Positions 35,866 through 47,249 are shown, counted from the stretch's first letter. The stretch is 64,000 bases of DNA from Struthidea cinerea (GCA_013397865.1 VZTI01001288.1:1240712-1304711), one strand, 5' to 3'. The notes: generated by a model not told the origin, from the sequence alone. Made by a program: numbers and translations.

Positions 35866-37862
35866 AAACAGGCCAGAGGACAAACCAGCCTCCATATACT
35901 CTTGGACTTCACTCTGAAGAAAATCCCTTTGACAGAATCTTCAGTAACTAACTTATCACACAACTTCAAAAGCACAGTTTACTGTAACTATTAATTTGGG
36001 ATTTTTCTATTTTGGTCATCTGCTTTTTAAAATGACTTTTTACTAGAACTGTCTTTGCAACTTGTTACTCTCTTTTCTACTTTCGGTTTCCCTCTGTACT
36101 GCCTTGGTTGTAAGTAGGCTGTGGTTTTCTGAAAATGGAACTGTGATGTTTGCTGTGTTTTCTTATACAAGACCTGTGTTAAAAAAAACAACAACAAACC
36201 CAAACAAAAAACCCAACAAGAAACCAAACCCAAAAACCCCAAAAACCAAATGACCACCATAAAACCCAACCTAGCCAAAATCTTAGTTCTTTCCCCCAGG
36301 CATTTAAGTTACTACTATTGAAACAAGTTTAACATAGGCACTATGATTGCTTCACCAAGATACTGTATTCACATCTAAGTTGAGATTTTTAATAACATTT
36401 TCATTGTTAAGGGGTCCCATTGTGTGCGGGGAGTGTGTGCACAGATCAGCTTGAACACGTGAAATGTGGATACTTGACCAGACCTGCTGGGGATGACATT
36501 TTCACGATCGTGGTTTACTGCCTTTCTTTGTTTGTTTTACAAACAGCAACCTCAATTTTGCATTTCTGTCCCTCGATCCCAAACAATGTCAGGAGGCTTC
36601 TGTATCGGATGGGAGCCCACCCTCCTGGTTTGAGAGGGAGGAATTAAAATTAGCAAAATACTCTGATTTTCAGCACTCTTCTCAGAAAAAAAGATGTTAT
36701 TATTAATATATCCTCCGTATTTCTATTTTGACGTCCTCTGTGATTTTGATTTAATTTTCATATGGTAACTTTGATTCTTTTCTCTTTCCATTTCAAAATA
36801 CCTCAGGTTACTCCAGGCACAGATTTTTTGGTCAGTAGGTGACCTCAGCTGTTGCTATCTTCAGCTTGTACTAAAATCAGCAATACCTCCTTGGCTCACA
36901 TTTCATCTGGGCTGTTGAATGTGGTTAGAGAAGTTGGGTTCCCAAATCAAGAGCGTGGGATACTCTCCCTGCCTCTCTTCCTCTATTCTGTGGGAAGTTC
37001 TATCCTGGTGGGTTCCTGTTTTGGGTGAGTAAGTGGGGCCTGAGCAGACACAAGCCATGTCCCCTGCACATTCTGCTCTGGCATTTGGCTGCCAACACTC
37101 CTTCCACTGCTTTCCTGCAGAGCTGTGCTTGCCATGTCAGGCCTGGCAAGGCCTGGAATGAGCCATTTCCTTCACATCTCCTTTGCCTGTACCAATCTTG
37201 AACTTGTTGACCCATGTGCCTATTAATTATTGATATAATGATGCATTATTTAGGCTTGTTTCAGCAGACGGATACATTATTACTAGGCAGACATTTGCCA
37301 GACAGGCTGATAGATAGCATCCTAAAAAAGGTCTGCAGTTGCCTTTGTACAATAAAGGCCTGTAACTTCATTACTTGCCTCCCAACCCCCTCCCTCTTGG
37401 TACCATGAAACCTTAATAGGAATCTAAGTGTAATAATGATCTCTTTAGACAATGGGCTTAATCTTGACTGTGCTGGAGTTGTGGTCCTGATGTTGATCAG
37501 GCCTCAAAAATACAGGGGAAGTCATCTTCACCAATCTGCTGAAGCTAGTTTTCCTAAGGTACAATGAAATTATTTTGTTTTTCAACCCCTTGCCGTAGAA
37601 AGGAGAACTGATTTCTGCCCGGTTGCTACGAGCTGTGTTGCAACACTCCAGAGCTGCAGGCAGAGCTTGATGTGTATCTCCCAGGGAAACCTGCCTTTGA
37701 TTTCGTCTACGGATCCAAGGAAAAGGCGTATCAAAATGAATTATCTGTAATTTAAAACATGCATGCGGAGCGTTGTGGAGCCTTTGGAACCCCAGCTGAA
37801 GGAAGAAGGAGGGAGCCCAGTCCTTGGTGGGAGCTGTGTCGGGATGAGGAGCGCGGTCCCAG
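35866..37862 (+). repeat. Tandem block, copy 2 (1997 bp)
   Basis: Second copy of the 33791-35787 block. Unlike copy 1, it runs without interruption into the sequence that follows it (37863 onward), including the full minisatellite. That suggests copy 2 is the better-joined version at its right edge, whereas copy 1 joins unbroken to the DNA on its left. Confidence 0.95.
36181..36250. repeat. A/C-only low-complexity tract, second copy
   Basis: Counterpart of 34106-34175 within the second tandem copy, differing by one A-to-C change at 36212. Confidence 0.85.
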
Positions 37863-37900
37863 CTGACAGTGGGGCCGGGGACGTGACAGCTGCTCCCGTC

Positions 37901-38210
37901 TGCTGCTGCCCTCCTTCCTCCTCCTCTGCTGCCCTCCTTCCTCCTCCTCTGCTGCCCTCCTTCCTCCTCTGCTGCCCTCCTTCCTCCTCCTCCTCTGCTG
38001 CCCTCCTTCCTCCTCCTCTGCTGCCCCCCCTCCTCCTCCTCTGCTGCCCTCCTTCCTCCTCTTCTGCCCTTCCTCCTCCCTTTTGCCCTCTTTCCTCCTC
38101 CACTGCTGCCCTTCCTCCTCCCTTCTGCCCTCCTTCCTCCTCTTCTGCCCTTCTTCCTCCTCTGCTGCCCTCCTTCCTCCTCTGCCGCCCTCCTTCCTCC
38201 TCCTCTGCTC
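37901..38210. repeat. CT-rich minisatellite
   Basis: About 14 variable units of roughly 21-27 bases built on CTGCTGCCCTCCTTCCTCCT. Nine keep the exact core CCCTCCTTCCTCC. The core contains the mirror-symmetric CCTCCTTCCTCC, so the array is a long pyrimidine-purine asymmetric tract that could form triplex (H-DNA) structures and is likely to vary in copy number. Its purine strand yields long Glu/Gly/Arg/Gln-rich open frames, which are not genes. It may also serve as the polypyrimidine tract for the AG at 38214-38215. Confidence 0.95.
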
Positions 38211-38520
38211 GTCAGCCTTGGCTGTGTCGAAACCGCCCCCAGCTCTGATGTCAGACCCCGCTGCTCCACACGCCGTCCCGACGAAAGCAGAAGAGGCACA
38301 GAAAGAGGAAGGAAAGCAGACGAAGGACAAGAACTGCAGACTCGAGTGTTACAAGTCTGACGGCTCGTTTGATTTCCACGGGCTTCCTCGGAAGAAACAG
38401 TCAGTTCTGGGGAAGGAATTTCGGAAAGAATCAGCTGCTGTTTTCAAAAGTGGTCTGGCACCGCCTGCTTGATGCCGTGTGGGCACGTCCTGCTGCAGTC
38501 AGACTCACGGTGGGGTTCTC
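38160..38520. promoter_or_regulatory. CpG-rich patch after the minisatellite
   Basis: About 20 CpGs by eye in some 360 bases, the densest patch in the window alongside 4580-5210. It coincides with the exon-like open frame below. It could be a small CpG island or simply GC-rich coding-like DNA. Confidence 0.35.
38216..38472 (+). CDS. Candidate terminal exon, unknown protein
   Basis: I do not recognise this sequence. The case for an exon is structural. A very long pyrimidine tract (the minisatellite) ends in CTCGTCAG, giving a strong acceptor-like AG at 38214-38215. A frame is then open until a TGA at 38470-38472, and CpG density is high. An internal ATG at 38248 would give 74 residues, but its context is poor (C at -3, T at +4). 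The predicted residues are hydrophilic, with a Lys/Glu-rich middle (about residues 13-30 from that ATG) and a Ser/Phe/Gly-containing second half, and no known domain, signal peptide or membrane segment. No upstream exon is identified and the nearest AATAAA is about 900 bases downstream. It may be chance, a lncRNA exon or a retrocopy remnant. Confidence 0.18.
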
Positions 38521-40175
38521 CTCCTGACACCTTGGGTGCCTGTGCTGAATGTTTTCATCCTTTGTGAGTCACTTCTGTCTCATTTCTGATCCTCTGCTAC
38601 AGCAGAGCCAGGAAAAGCTCCCTTAGTTCAACCCCAACGTGACCATATGTGTTTGGCCCCATTGCTCAGGGTCATGTCCCTCTCAGACTCCCCTCACTAT
38701 GTAGTCACACTGATATTTTCCCTGGCTTTCAGGAACACCAGCCACACTGCTCCCCTTCCACAAAACCAGGATCTCACCCTCAGAGTCTGTTAATCCCTTC
38801 ATTTCCCCCTGTTCAGCCACACTCCCAGAAGTCCAGCCTTGTTCAGCAGGAGGGCAGCTCTTGCAAAGGCATCCTTTAGGTCTGTCCAAAACTATTAACA
38901 ACAGACCTGGACAAAACAATAACTGAGGACACCTGCATTGATTTCCTGACTGCTCCACAGTGTATTGTGTGTCTTGATCAGCAGCTTTGAGATGTCCAGG
39001 TTTCCTCCAGCTCACGGCTTCTCTCCTGATTTATACAGTCTGTCTTATTCCTGCTGACATTTTGTTCTTTTTCCAGACAGCTCAGTGAGGGACTGTCATC
39101 ATCTCATTTGTCAACTATCTCCTTCATCCAGTCTGTCCATCAGGCAACCCCAGCCTTCCACAAGACAGTTCCCAGCTCTTTAAACTTGTAAAATGGTTTT
39201 CCTGAACCATCTTTTTTGTTTTTTTCCAGCGGTCCTCCATTTGAATAGATGAGCACCAGAGTTTAACAGCCCTCCCTTGTAGTCCCGGATAGAATGGAAG
39301 AATTTATCCTGTCACCTGTTGTGGATTTTATCTCTATGTAGGGACAGGGAAGCTGCTAACTCCCACACTCAAATCGAATTTTAAGTCTGACATGAATAAA
39401 TGTGTAAAATGCAAGTCCCTAACACTGAATACACAAACTCTCTGTAGACTGTCTAAATTATTTCAGGCTAGTTTACTGAAATTAAATTACATAAAAGGCA
39501 TACAAAGCAGCACATTGTTATGTAAAACTCTACAAAGCAAGTGCTGTGATTTTAACTGAGTTGAACAAATAAAAAATTAAGTGTAATTTTTGTTCAGGGC
39601 CATGTGTTAGCTTTTGAAAACAAAAAGGAAATAAATGAACCAAGTCACACAGAACATATGTCTGCAGCATAATGATAAAATACATACTGTAGCTGGACGT
39701 CTTGGAAGTGTGGTTTTAATTCTTGCTGGTGTTGTGGCTGGAGGCTTTTGTTGTGCAAAAAGGCTACACTGTGTTTGTTTTACAATACAGAATGTTTTTT
39801 ATTCCTACTACATCGGGAATAATGTAATCCTCTTGGAATAACGTGGTGGGTTCTGAGTCCTTCAGCTGAGACACCTTCCTGGGAAGTGCTGGCAACATGC
39901 AAAAGGGACTGCTCAGTGCTGCTGACTGTGGTCATCCCAGCCAGGGTATGGAGGAGCTTAACTTGGGCTATCAAACCATCAACTTTGAGGCCAAGGATTC
40001 CAAAGGAAGGTTTAGCTGTGTGAGCAGCTGGATTACAGCAGTTTCACACAGAATTTCTGTCACTGTGCCTCCAGGGCCGCTTTGTTAAAAAAGCCGTGCG
40101 AGAAGCTCCTGTGCTCCCTGTCGTGTGCACGCTGGTTTTGGGAAGAGAGGAGGTGGTGGCTCCTCTCTTCTGGCC
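38473..40175. other. Gene-free stretch
   Basis: No supported gene. AT-rich DNA at 39380-39640 includes AATAAA hexamers near 39396 and 39566. Frames at 40044-40379 are open in several phases on both strands in a GC-richer patch and none is distinctive. Confidence 0.5.
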
Positions 40176-40231
40176 GTGCCAAGAAGACTCTTGCAATGTA
40201 TGGCTGGAAGGGCACTGGTGTCTCTTGGCAC
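40176..40231. other. Imperfect hairpin, precursor-like
   Basis: GTGCCAAGA (40176-40184) pairs exactly with TCTTGGCAC (40223-40231). Three more inner pairs form with one bulged A, and some outer pairs are possible. The predicted hairpin is about 56-64 bases with a large loop. Its size is near that of a microRNA precursor, but the stem is interrupted and no known microRNA is recognised. Confidence 0.2.
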
Positions 40232-42359
40232 GTTCCCACTCCCAAGTCCCCGAGTGCTGCGTCACATCCCTGTCCCTCCCAGGGCACTGCAGTCGTGGGG
40301 CGTTGCTGGCAGCGTTCAGGGCATGGGCCAACAGTGTAACAGCTTAATTAGCTCTTCCTTGTTAAGCAAGGTTTCATAATGTAGGTACACGTGTTTAGCT
40401 GTCAGCTCCATTCTTGCAACAAAAGGAAAACCAAACCAGTAATAAATAGAGAATTGCACAAGCCAAACTCCAAATAATGGCATTGGGTGGAACACGAGAA
40501 TTAGGAGCTGTGGCTACAAAGCAGATTGGTGCTTCCTATTCCTCCTAAAAACACAGCTCTTCAAACTGATGCAGCAACCAAGGGGGACATTGAAAGCATG
40601 GAGATGTCTTTGTATCGTTCCTGGTGCTCCTGATCCAGGTGGAAGCGAGGAGCTCAGCCTCACACCTCATCTTCTGTCTCTTGAGAGGAGTTTAGTTCCC
40701 GGGTACTGAGCAAAAGCACTGCAAATTCACCCTCCTGCTTCGTGCTGTGAGAGTCCCTGACACTGCACAGACCTTTGAGCTCCCAGGTCATGAAGAACTC
40801 AGTAACCAGGCACTGACTTTTCAGTATTATTTTGAATGGCTGTAGAAAGAGACTTCTGAATGCGTAGATAAATCAAGCATTAAAAATAGAGGCAAAATTA
40901 TTGCAAAAATATGGAAAAATTACTTTTAAAAATCACCCATAATTTCAATTTTTAAAGGTCTTAGCTTAGATTTAGAAGGCAATGATTCATTCTTGTAGCA
41001 TTTTGTTGTATCACATGAAATATTATTTTTTGGTGAAGGCAGGTTAACGTGACCAGGAGATGCGTATTCATCTCTCAGTACATTTTTATTAAAATCAGTG
41101 AGTAACTGAAATGATTAATACCATTCCAGATTTCTTCAAGCAACATTAAGCTACAAATGTCTTATTTTTAAAACCCCAGAGTTTTCCTCAGATGTTTATT
41201 TTTGAAACTGTGGTATTATTGCATACCTAAAATACGAATGCATTGAGAGTGGCGGAATGTCCTCAGAATATATTATACATAGCCTTCTAAAATATAAAGG
41301 CTTCCAAAAGCACATTGCAAAATTTAGATTTTGAAGCACCAAGTTCCTACAGTTCTGTCCAGATTAGATTAAAAAAAAAAGAAAAATACTGAATTTGTGT
41401 CTTTTTTTGCAGAAGTCACTGAGACAACTTCTTCTGACTTCATTATTCACGTGCCAGCTCATAAAATTCTGGAAAAAATGAGGAGAAGGGGTTCTTGAGG
41501 ACAGAGGTAAGAGATACCTGCAATACCATGTTCCAGAGTGATTCTCCTCAGCCCCAGTTTTGCTGTGCTTTTTCTTGGGAGCTTCTTTGGCTTGGGCAGG
41601 GAGTTATCCTGATGGATCATTGCTGTGCCCCACAGCTGGCTGACCCCAAGCTCTCCCCTTCCCTGTCCTGAGTCCCACACTGTGGATGGCAGCGTGTTGG
41701 GACAGAGCAGAAAGGCACAAAATCACTCAGCACTGTGGGGGTGTGAGACAAACCCAGTTTCAAACCCTTGGTACCTCCATTTTAGGGTATTTCAGTTGAC
41801 AAGACACATTTGAAACTCTTGTCCCTGACATGGATTTTTGCAGAAGTGCCCGGCACTGAATGATGGCACAGCAGTAATCCCTAGGACTTTCTTCCTTCAC
41901 AGATTAAAGTTATGACCCCATTTTGCTTGTAAATTAACTTGAATTATCACCCAGGGCAACCAATGCTCTTGATCAAAATGTTACTGACATATTTGTTGTT
42001 TACTTGAATCTAGACATAAACATGACCTTTGAACGCTGTGAGGGGAAGAAGCTTTTTTTTCACACGCATTTTTCACCAGAAAAACAAAAACTTGGAGATG
42101 ATTTTATCCACAATTGTTTGCTTAATTATTAACATCTTTTTTTAATGAATTGGTAATGTTTTGTGGGGGAGGGAGGAATAATTTTCTGGGGAGTTCTATT
42201 CTGAACTGAACCCCATCTAACATGGATATAATCAAGATTTTACAACTACTTCAATGGATCAGTGCAGGAGGGAGTCATTTACACTCCCCTGGAAGTGGGA
42301 ATGCTGCACATGCACCATCATCAGGGCTCCTCAAATGAACCTCAAAGGAATGCTATTAA
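40232..42359. other. Gene-free stretch
   Basis: No supported gene. The interval 40975-41300 is AT-rich with many TTATT/ATTA motifs and could include regulatory DNA. A long A run lies at 41371-41382. Confidence 0.5.
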
Positions 42360-42445
42360 GCTTTTTGCATTAATTCTGCGTAAACCCATCCCTCTAGTGA
42401 TACTGGGGCTAATTTTTAATTGATACCTTTAAATCAATTCCTTCA
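42360..42445. promoter_or_regulatory. AT-rich homeodomain-type motif block
   Basis: Contains CTTTTTGCATTAATTCTG (octamer-like plus ATTA core) and GGCTAATTTTTAATTGATAC within about 65 bases, between less AT-rich flanks. It resembles conserved non-coding elements by composition. Conservation is untested. Confidence 0.2.
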
Positions 42446-43244
42446 CGGACAGGCAGTGGTTGATGATGAACTCTTACTCAGGGGCACTCTCGGGGAAAGG
42501 AAGCCAATATTGTCCCGTCAGCAGTCAGGTACATTACAGCCATCGCTGCACGTCTCCTTCTGATGTGTTTTGATGGTGCTCATTTCTCCTGGCATGCTTT
42601 TAGCTCCCAGGGATTCAGATGTGTCAGCTACTATAGCTGTAAGAAAACATCGATGATGGATTTATAACACCCAGACTTCAACTTACTGACCTGAAAAATG
42701 GCTGCGGATTTGCTTTTGCAGCAAAATTGGTTTTACCCATACAAAACCCTTGCTTCCTAAGTTCCCTTATCTGTATTTTAATGAAACATTTTATCCTGGT
42801 TATAATTCATGACTCTTGTCAGAATAAGTTTTCTCAATGAGGCATAGTTGGGGTAGCTACTGAATTTATGGGAAGGAATCAACTTAATCTCTTTAAAAGC
42901 AAAGTTGTCTTCTGGAGTGTCAATTGAGCTCTACAGAATGATGGTTTTGAAATATCTCCCTGTCTGTGGGAAGGAGGGGTTTCTCTGGCAGAGAGATGCT
43001 GGAGCTCTGTCAGGGCAGTGGTTGGCCAAGGTTGTACTCCTGAGCCAGCCATTCCAGCAAAAAACCTGACAGATTATTAAATAATGAATTAAATGTATCT
43101 AATATTTATTTTCCATCTACTCTCTCCCATTGGAGGGGGAGCTCCCAGGGACAGAGTCAGCTCTGGGCTGTTCATGCTAGATTTGTTGGAAGCTTTACTG
43201 AATCTCCGGAGAGAGAAAAGAATCTGCCCAACAGCAATCCCCCT
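42446..43244. other. Gene-free stretch
   Basis: No supported gene or repeat recognised. Confidence 0.5.
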
Positions 43245-43385
43245 GGATGAAGTCAGGAGATCTTGGGTCACTTTTCAGCCTGATTATGGATTTTCCTGTG
43301 TCCTTGGATTAGCTATTCAACCTGTTCTTTCTCAGTCTCCCATCTGCAAAATGGGAATGACACTATTTCCCTCACTGACAAGGAA
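43245..43385 (+). mobile_element. MIR-type SINE remnant
   Basis: The order of segments GTCAGGAGATCTTGGGTCA, CCTGTGTCCTTGG, then ATTCAACCTGTTCTTTCTCA, GTCTCCCATCTGCAAAATGG, GAATGACACTATTTCC follows the MIR consensus core and 3' half (the region that in MIR reads as 'gtgaccttgggcaa', then 'cctcagtttcctcatctg', then 'aaaatgggga'). MIR is an ancient tRNA-derived SINE active before the amniote radiation, and scattered remnants survive in birds. This copy lacks a clear tRNA-like head and is non-functional as a transposon. A frame on plus runs through it and is not a gene. Confidence 0.7.
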
Positions 43386-44759
43386 CAGGCCTCTGCTTAG
43401 GTACTATCCCAAACTGTAGGATAGATCTGGGATATGTTCTTGGACTTGTTGTTTTGTCTCAAGTAAAGAGGGTCTCCCATGTGCAAGTGAAATGGGATCT
43501 CTCTCCTACAGCCATATTTTGAGGGCTGACTGGATCAGGGAGGACAAGTAAAAGGAGCAGCATTTTAGAGTTATTTCTGTGCTGCAAATCAGTTTAAATG
43601 TTTTGAAGTTGCATAAGATCATCCCCTGTGGATGTCAGACAGAAGGAGCCAGATTACTTGGCTTTGAAGTACATCAGAAAGTTGCTTCTTCCCCTCCCTT
43701 CTCCGGCAATTCCTCTGATATTTCTTCCATCCCACAGGGAGAATTTAGCTCCCAGAACAGGCTTCCCCTGGAGCACCTCGGAGTGCATCCCTAATAGAGT
43801 CACAGGGATGTTGTAGCATATAATTCATAACCAGAAACACTTCCCTTGTGGACAGGTTCCTTGACACACCCTAGGCTGAGGGCAGACAGCTGTGGTTTTC
43901 CTTCGGTTTCGGGAGACTGGGATAACCTCCCTCCTGCAAGTCACTAATGGAGATGTTTGGCTCCTGGCACCTGCTGCCGCAGTGGTGAGTGGAGAACAGA
44001 AGTTACTGAGCAGTGAACAGGCAGAAATCAGGCAGAAGAAGAGCAGGATGCCCCAATGTGCTGCTCTCCTTGAACCTTTAGCATTTAATCTGAAAACTCC
44101 CTCTGTCCTTGGCTCTGGATTGAAGCCCCACTTACCAGAGTGGGTTTAGTGGGATCAGCCTCTCTGGAAGCACAGTGGGAGCAAAGGCCATCTGGCCAAG
44201 CTCAGTTGATGGGTTTGGTCAGTACCACACTGGGCTGGATGTCCATCCAGTTCTAGTGGGCCAGGACAGTGAATAAAGGAGCTCTTCTCTCCTGGAGGAG
44301 ACGGAAAGTGCAAATTTGGGGTCCTCACATGGGATGAACAGGCCAGCAGGGAGAGCAGAGCTGCTCTGAGGTGCTCAGCTTTATAAGCAGTGCAGAGCCC
44401 TGTTCCTTGGCCTGAGGAGACAGCAGAGCCCAGAAAAGGCTGCTGCTGTCTGGGGGGAGAAGGAAACTGAACCCAATTCCCTCCCCATCTCCACCCCATC
44501 GACTGAGCCCTTCCAGCCTCCTCGCAGGGGCCCCAGACACCGCTCTGCTCCGAGAGCCTGCGCCCGGAGTTCCTACCTCTTGTTTACAGCTCCCTGCTCA
44601 GACCTGGTGTCTGCTCTCTCCTCTCAGCTAATTTGCAGACAGAGGCCTTGAGGGCTTTGGGTTGGTGCCACCAGACTCCTGCGAGCTCCATCGGTCGTGT
44701 TCTCTCCCAGACAATGACTTCAGTAGCCTCCGGGCACCCCAGAACCTCCTAACAAACAT
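43386..44759. other. Gene-free stretch
   Basis: No supported gene. A small CpG cluster is at about 44530-44570. Overlapping frames at 43892-44540 on both strands have no domain. Confidence 0.5.
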
Positions 44760-44900
44760 CTCTCCTAACTGCCTTATTAACTGATTGCTCTAGTAAGATA
44801 ATAATTAACACCCTTACTTGTGCCTTGGCTCAGCCAAAAATATTCTCAAGTGGACTTAAAAATGCATAAAATGAATAAATGATTTATGTTTACTATTTTT
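44760..44900. promoter_or_regulatory. Enhancer-like block: NFI-, NKX2- and forkhead-type sites
   Basis: Visible motifs are GATAATAATTAACACC, the perfect inverted repeat TTGGCTCAGCCAA (44825-44837), an NKX2-type TCAAGTGG (44846-44853), ATGCATAAAATGAATAAATG, and a forkhead-type TGTTTAC (44887-44893). The inverted TTGGC pair is spaced by three bases rather than the five preferred by NFI. The mixture in 140 bases is typical of tissue-specific enhancers. Function is inferred only. Confidence 0.28.
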
Positions 44901-46439
44901 AATGGAGCTACTTATTAGCAACGCTCTCATACAGAGCACCGTAAAAACACTCCTGGTTTCGTTACAGATTTAGAAGGTGGTAATGAAAAGCTGTAGGGAA
45001 TAAAATGGGGAAACACTCCCTGAGCCAAATTCTGCTCTCAGTTGTATTTAAACATCTTGCTGAGTTAAATTCTAGAGAGGATTTTGGCCAGAAAAGCATT
45101 AAAATTGAGAGAAATCTCTGTCATCTGCTCATTGCAGCTCAGCCATTCAGAACATGCCCCAGCCAGGAGGAGGGTGCCTGCCCTGTCAGTATAGACTCAA
45201 AAACCCAAGGGCAGGATGTGTCTCTGTGGTGCAGATCAGACAGGCTGTGTTTACACATGCAGTCCGTGTTCTTGATGGTACCAGGCATGAGACAGTCAGA
45301 ATTTTACCATGGCAGCCTGCAGGAGTGGTGCTGGCTTCAAGATGCCTCCAGCACCTCTGACCCTGGTGGGAAATGGGAAGGTTCCTGCTGCAAATCTTCA
45401 TTAATTTATGTTGTTTCTTCCTGAAAGCACTAATTAGGATGGTGTGGTGGACTTCAGAGAAGAGCCCTGACACAGTTTTTGGGATATGTGCTACTGCTGG
45501 GTGACAAGAAATGCCACCCTTCATCCATGTCCTCCATGTCCTCCATGTGGAAGTGAAGGTGCTGCCCTTTGTGTTTAAGGTCCAGGTGCATTTAGGAGCC
45601 TTGACACGTGGGAATGGAGCCAGGTGAACTCTTCACACTGGGTGAGTTTACTCTGATTTGATTCTTCAGCCACAAAGAGTGTTTGCTGCACTGAAGTGAT
45701 GGGATCCATCCATGACACACAACACACACAGTGCCCAGATTTGTTCGACCAACCACCTCAATCACGTTGTCTTATTGCAACTCATAGACAAGTCCCAAGC
45801 CCTGCTTCCCACTTACTTTCCAAGCTCTGTGGATCTCTGCTCACTGAAGATAGTGGTGCAGGCACGTATCAAGCTGATTTATCCTAAGATCCGTATTTAA
45901 TATTTAGGATATTTCCTTTTGCATCCACTCTACCCTAAAAACGCTCGTAGAACACTTTTGCAAATACCTTTAAATACCTGCAAACATTTTCCTGCTCTCT
46001 TTGCTCACACCTGCTATGAGAGTCAATAATGTTCATCAGCTGAAGTTCTCCAAAGAATTGGCAGTGCCTGATTTTTGTCTGGACAGGACAGGATTTCAGT
46101 GCTGCCTGAAAAATCAGAGCACTTTAAGGTGCTGGAAGTGCCAGATCATTAATCTCTGGAGATCCTAGAGAATTTCCCAAACTTCCATTCTTTCACTAAT
46201 GTGTAAATGAACATCCTGTGAATATTGTCAGCATTTCTGGGGCAGCCTTATCAGTCAGTCCCATACGAGCTAAGGGCTACAGACCTGCACTTGTCATGAA
46301 GAAATACTGGATTTTAAGATAACTCCCATACCGACCTCACTGATGTTCCTTAAAATGATGTATTGCTCTATTTTTTTTAATTTTCAGAAATAAAAATGAG
46401 TTTGCTTCAGGGCAGAGACAGTCTAAAAGCTTGTGCTAA
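44901..46439. other. Gene-free stretch
   Basis: No supported gene. A 9-bp tandem repeat CCATGTCCT, 2.7 copies, lies at 45525-45548. Confidence 0.55.
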
Positions 46440-46700
46440 TAAATCTCTGCAAGTTTAGTAGTGTTTAATACATATTCTGCTTCGAGTGCTTTTTAAATGC
46501 ATTATCACCTTTAAGTAAATACAATGGAAGGCTGCCAAGTGGCTGGGTGCTGCACTCTGGAAATTTATGCATTTATATCATTAATGCAATGAAATGTTTA
46601 AACCTTCATTGAATTTTGCTAACTGATTTGCAGTTTGAATGGTAGCAATTTTATGCATTTATCAATTACCATTTAAGTAGCTGCTCTAATATTTCTGTTT
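46440..46700. promoter_or_regulatory. AT-rich block with duplicated TTATGCATTTAT
   Basis: The 12-mer TTATGCATTTAT occurs exactly twice, at 46565-46576 and 46651-46662, 86 bases apart. Both are followed within ten bases by ATCA and an ATTA/TAAT core. POU/octamer-like and homeodomain-type motifs continue across about 200 bases (ATCATTAATGCAATG, ATCAATTACC). This is the most enhancer-like AT-rich block in the window. It contains no open frame of note. Confidence 0.32.
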
Positions 46701-47249
46701 AGGCAGGCAAAGCACATTCACCAAAATAGTTCTTATCTGAATTAGATTTGGGTTGAAGGAAAACAGAGGATGTACCCGAGGTATAAAGAGTTCAGAGCTG
46801 CTTGTTCTTGATAGGAAACAGCATTGACAGGGACAGGGATCAGCAGTTTGAGCACTCCCACCTCCAACAGATGTCAATACTCAGCAGCAGATTGTCTTCC
46901 CAACAATTTAAAATCAAGCCCTACCTGTTCAGAAGCTTATCCAGAGTTAGACATTATAGAAAAGTAATTTTAAAAGAGCTGTGCATTGCCTTTTAAAATT
47001 TATACTCATTTGCTAAAACTTTTTGACAAGATATTAACATATGTGTTAAAAATCGGCTCTAATTTCTGAGCTGATCCACATTAGGGAGTGATAATTCCTC
47101 TTGAATTTTTGCTATAAGGAAAAAAAATATATAGTGAGTCTGTATCTTTTTCTGCCTGTTTTGCCCACGTTTCAAGTTTAGAAACAAGCAAAGAATGGAC
47201 CAAGTGCCTCATTTGAAGATACAGAAAAACATTTCGCAGCTCCCACTTG
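46701..47249. other. Gene-free stretch
   Basis: No supported gene or repeat recognised. Confidence 0.5.

Noticed and set aside
35370..35975. 201-codon minus frame and shorter frames crossing single Ns
   Set aside because: They cross the assembly joins at 35788 and 35865.
37445..38330. 284- and 192-codon minus frames rich in Glu, Gly, Arg and Gln, and their plus-strand counterparts
   Set aside because: Direct translation of the CT-rich minisatellite. Repetitive composition in every phase.
43093..43419. 108-codon plus frame
   Set aside because: Its second half is the MIR remnant.
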